A stretch of 45,153 bases of DNA from Acinetobacter sp. (lineage in GTDB: Bacteria > Pseudomonadota > Gammaproteobacteria > Pseudomonadales > Moraxellaceae): positions 1-45,153 of the forward strand of contig JASLHF010000173.1 of assembly GCA_030152275.1 (NCBI GenBank). The letters are read 5' to 3'. Both the position numbers and the translations under genes were made by a program. Below the pieces are notes generated by a model. It did no database searches and was not told the origin of the DNA. It was given only the letters and a program-made list of their open reading frames with translations. Of the stretch, positions 42,988-45,153 are shown piece by piece. Position 1 is the stretch's first letter, and each line of letters begins with the position of its first letter.

Positions 42988-43019
42988 CAGTATTACGCTT
43001 TTGATTTATGGTAATACTG
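42988..43019. promoter_or_regulatory. Perfect inverted repeat at the guanidine operon promoter
   Basis: CAGTATTAC (42988-42996) and GTAATACTG (43011-43019) are perfect 9-bp arms with a 14-bp spacer. Written as GTATTA-N16-TAATAC it has the geometry of the E. coli NikR operator (GTATGA-N16-TCATAC). It lies just before the riboswitch, where the promoter should be. The rest of the gap, 43020-43373, shows no gene. Confidence 0.55.
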
Positions 43020-43367
43020 AATATTGATAAAGGACTGATATAACAAGGCTTTAATTGTTTTAATATGTCTATAAACTTTGAAATAAATGCATCATGATTG
43101 AGCCGACAAATAAAATCATGGCGCATTCATGTGATCTAAGAATGATGCATTGGCACTCAAGCGGTGCTGATGCACGCAGAAAGTGCAAATGCGCAGATGC
43201 AGAGAGTACAGATGATATCTGTAAGCGTATTTCATGATTCTATTTTTGATATTCAGCCTATTTTAGCAATGGTTTAGCTATGAGTTGTCTATTGTTTGGC
43301 TATTATTTTGAATTGCCACGCCAACGATATTGCTTCAACTTAAAGCAAACAACAATCTAAAAGCCTG

Positions 43368-43387
43368 AAAAATGGGCATCAAGCCCA
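43368..43387 (-). terminator. Terminator overlapping the EamA stop codon
   Basis: TGGGC (43373-43377) and GCCCA (43383-43387) form a short stem, followed on the minus strand by TTTTTC. The stop codon lies in the loop. Confidence 0.45.
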
Positions 43388-44269
43388 AATAACCAATGTC
43401 GCAGCAATAACTACCCAAAACAGTCCCCAATGATCGCTTGCAACGAGTTTTTCTTTAAAAAAATAGACTGAAATAAGCAGGCTAAATAAGATTTCAATTT
43501 GCCCCAGTGTTGTCACCAAAGCCACGGACTGCACACTCATGGCAGTAAACCAGCCGAGTGAAGCTGCACAGCTGCAAAAACTGATCTTCGCAATAAGACT
43601 GGTGCGCTGGAACATTGCTGTAATGGTGGCGCGTTTAAAGATTCCAAGAAAAAACAATAGAGCTGCACATTGAATACCGGTGATGCTGAGCAATACCCAT
43701 GCCGCGCGATGCAAATACGGCAGCATATCTAACTGCAAACTGGCTTGACGCACCAACAGCGAAGTAATGGCAAAACATAGACCGCTGGCGGTGCCAATCA
43801 GCAGCGTATTCCATGAGAATTTACTGTTCTGCAGTCCACCCTTACTCAGTAAGAAAATTGCAAAAGCGCCTAGAAATACCCCTGTCCATGCCAAAAGGCT
43901 TAAATGCTCACCCAATAACGCCACACCAATAATGGCTGCTAAAATCGCTTCGCTTTTAGCCAGTCCGACACCAATGGCATAATTTTTTTGTTTAAATAAT
44001 TGAACCAGCAAAATGGTCGCCAAAATTTGGCTTAGCGCCGCAATCACGACAAAAAGCCAAAATTTAACATTAAAACTAACAATCTGCTGAACAGGATGCT
44101 GGCTATACAAATAGCTTAAATAGACACCTGCCAGCGGAAAAGCAAAGATGAAACGCGCCAAAGTCACGCCATAGGCATCTACAGTATGGCTCAGCTGTTT
44201 TTGAAAGGCATTGCGCCAAGCCTGCATAAATGCAGCTATTAAAGTAAAAAGTATCCAGCTGAGCGCCAT
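43379..44269 (-). CDS. EamA/DMT-family transporter
   Basis: This 296-residue integral membrane protein has about ten hydrophobic segments arranged as two EamA repeats (about 1-140 and 150-296). The first repeat shows the AIGVGLAKSEAILAAIIGVALLGE segment and the second ends in the LLISVYFFKEKLVASDHWG motif, both typical of drug/metabolite exporters. The substrate cannot be read from sequence. It sits beside the guanidine operon, but the distance of about 580 bp and its own terminator argue against co-regulation. It is not an Smr/Gdx-type guanidine exporter. Confidence 0.82.
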   Translation of the reverse strand: MALSWILFTLIAAFMQAWRNAFQKQLSHTVDAYGVTLARFIFAFPLAGVYLSYLYSQHPVQQIVSFNVKFWLFVVIAALSQILATILLVQLFKQKNYAIGVGLAKSEAILAAIIGVALLGEHLSLLAWTGVFLGAFAIFLLSKGGLQNSKFSWNTLLIGTASGLCFAITSLLVRQASLQLDMLPYLHRAAWVLLSITGIQCAALLFFLGIFKRATITAMFQRTSLIAKISFCSCAASLGWFTAMSVQSVALVTTLGQIEILFSLLISVYFFKEKLVASDHWGLFWVVIAATLVIWA

Positions 44270-44295
44270 AATATCTGCAATATCCTATAAGGTGC

Positions 44296-44322
44296 TGCAA
44301 ATGTACTCCTTCCACATTTGCA
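44296..44322. promoter_or_regulatory. Inverted repeat upstream of the EamA gene
   Basis: TGCAAATGT (44296-44304) and ACATTTGCA (44314-44322) are perfect 9-bp arms with a 9-bp spacer, 27 bp before the EamA start. It may be an operator or a leader hairpin. The rest of the divergent gap to 44656 shows no convincing gene. Confidence 0.4.
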
Positions 44323-44656
44323 TTAGGGATAAGATAAGTGAAATTCAAATCATCTGCATAGAAAACATTCGCCCAGTTTGTTTTTTATTCATTTTTGATG
44401 TTACACCGCCATCACAGATATTGAACAAGCAGTCAAGTTTAGGCAGTGCAGAAATCATGCACAGCTCCATTTTAAATCTGAAGCGCAAGACATGCTTGAC
44501 CAATTACATTGACAGCCCGACTTGGTTTCAATTTAGCTGGTCTATTATTCAGACCGTTTTTATTCTGCAGGTGCTTTGGTTCAATTATTCATATATGGCT
44601 AGGTTATAGGCCAAACTAAAGAAAAGCTTTTAATCTGCTGCAAAATTTGCTACATT

Positions 44657-44677
44657 TTGTTTTTGTTACATTTTCAA
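44657..44677 (+). promoter_or_regulatory. UmuDAb-like operator
   Basis: A 21-bp element ends in GTTACATTTTCAA and begins with TTG. It agrees with the published Acinetobacter UmuDAb palindrome, read on the opposite strand, except that five A's are replaced by five T's between TTG and GTTAC. It lies about 20 bp before the umuD-like start, as expected for autoregulation. Confidence 0.5.
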
Positions 44678-44695
44678 AAAATACTTACATTGCTT

Positions 44696-45153
44696 ATGAA
44701 AGATAATGATTCAGCGATAGAAAAAGAAAAGCGTGGCGGCAAACGCGCCAATGCAGGACGTAAAGCGCAATATCAGGAAAAGACTGTGGTCATGCGTGTG
44801 CCTGAATCAAAAGTACTCGCCATCAAAGAATGGCTTAAGCCTATACCTAAAGATGACCGCAGCACGGCTGTGGATCTGACGCCTATACAATTCCGCACAA
44901 CATTGCAGATCCCCTCGCCCTTAGAATCTGTAGCTGCCGGCTTTCCCTCTCCTGCACAGGATTATGCAGAAGAATTTATCGATTTAAACGAACATTTGGT
45001 GCATAACCCAGCCTCCACTTTTGTGCTTCGGGTCAATTCTTTTTCCATGAAAAATGCCGGTATTGATGCAGATGATCGAATTTTAATTGACCGCAGCTTA
45101 AGCGCCGAACATGGCGATATTGTCTTAGCGCTAATTAATAATGAATTTACAGT
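44696..45153 (+). CDS. umuDAb: UmuDAb-like SOS regulator (partial, cut by window edge)
   Basis: The visible 152 codons encode a LexA/UmuD-type S24 peptidase with the long N-terminal extension typical of Acinetobacter UmuDAb. That extension (1-70) is basic, with GGKRANAGRK. The self-cleavage site is Ala81-Gly82 in ESVAAGFPSP, and the nucleophile Ser117 is in NSFSMKN. The catalytic lysine would lie beyond the edge. UmuDAb represses a set of DNA-damage genes with DdrR in Acinetobacter. I base the start on the ATG at 44696; no good ribosome site is visible, and the -10-like TACATT so close to it raises the possibility of a nearly leaderless mRNA. Confidence 0.85.
   Translation, partial: MKDNDSAIEKEKRGGKRANAGRKAQYQEKTVVMRVPESKVLAIKEWLKPIPKDDRSTAVDLTPIQFRTTLQIPSPLESVAAGFPSPAQDYAEEFIDLNEHLVHNPASTFVLRVNSFSMKNAGIDADDRILIDRSLSAEHGDIVLALINNEFT

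Noticed and set aside
42854..43126. 90-codon minus-strand frame over the riboswitch
   Set aside because: It is read straight through the conserved aptamer blocks and has no ribosome site; the RNA explains the conservation.
44211..44609. 132-codon plus-strand frame between the EamA gene and umuD
   Set aside because: It starts antisense to the EamA gene, has no ribosome site, and its composition is not protein-like.
1..45153. CRISPR arrays, tRNA or rRNA genes, and insertion sequences
   Set aside because: I found no regularly spaced repeats, no cloverleaf with a CCA-type 3' end, and no transposase frame in the window.

Overview
The window looks like a chromosomal segment of an Acinetobacter species. 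Three things point there: a type VI secretion locus with the Acinetobacter layout (AsaA, AsaB, TagN, TagX, no TssJ), a UmuDAb-type SOS regulator at the right edge, and moderately AT-rich DNA. I cannot name the species.

Left edge (1-2331). The tail of an unknown gene, two terminators, a pair of inverted XerC-like half-sites and a decayed minus-strand gene precede an amidase with its own promoter. A double bidirectional terminator separates the amidase from the convergent T6SS genes.

T6SS locus (2332-24034). Two divergent operons share an AT-rich promoter region at 16040-16394. Leftward run asaA, tssB, tssC, hcp, tssE, tssF, tssG, asaB, tssM, tagF and tagN. Rightward run tssH (clpV), tssA, tssK, tssL, an unknown membrane protein and tagX. 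Together they encode the sheath, tube, baseplate, TssL-TssM membrane complex, recycling ATPase and the peptidoglycan hydrolase that lets the machine cross the wall. No VgrG, PAAR or effector gene is present. A hairpin after hcp may lower expression of the genes behind it.

Middle (24125-30082). This holds a YbfF-like esterase, a sulfane-sulfur operon (two YeeE/YedE half-transporters plus a persulfide-dioxygenase-like enzyme), a zeta-toxin-like kinase with its putative antitoxin, about 880 bp without a supportable gene, and a coupled pair of small unknown genes.

Guanidine catabolism (30134-43020). A guanidine-I (ykkC) riboswitch at about 42820-42985 precedes two DUF1989 proteins (carboxyguanidine deiminase subunits) and a carboxylase that should therefore be guanidine carboxylase rather than urea carboxylase. 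That unit ends at its own terminator. About 4 kb away a second unit encodes a 38-residue peptide, a NikR-like regulator whose nickel ligands are replaced, allophanate hydrolase and an orphan substrate-binding lipoprotein. Both promoter regions carry inverted repeats built from the same GTATTA/TAATAC half-site, so the NikR-like protein may link the two units. The DNA between them holds an AT-rich unknown protein with a HEPN-type R-x4-H motif, the C-terminal remnant of an Abi_2 phage-resistance gene, a 50-residue protein and a zinc-ribbon metallopeptidase. This looks like a small defence or accessory insertion.

Right edge (43379-45153). An EamA-family exporter lies divergent to a truncated umuD-like gene preceded by a UmuDAb-like operator.
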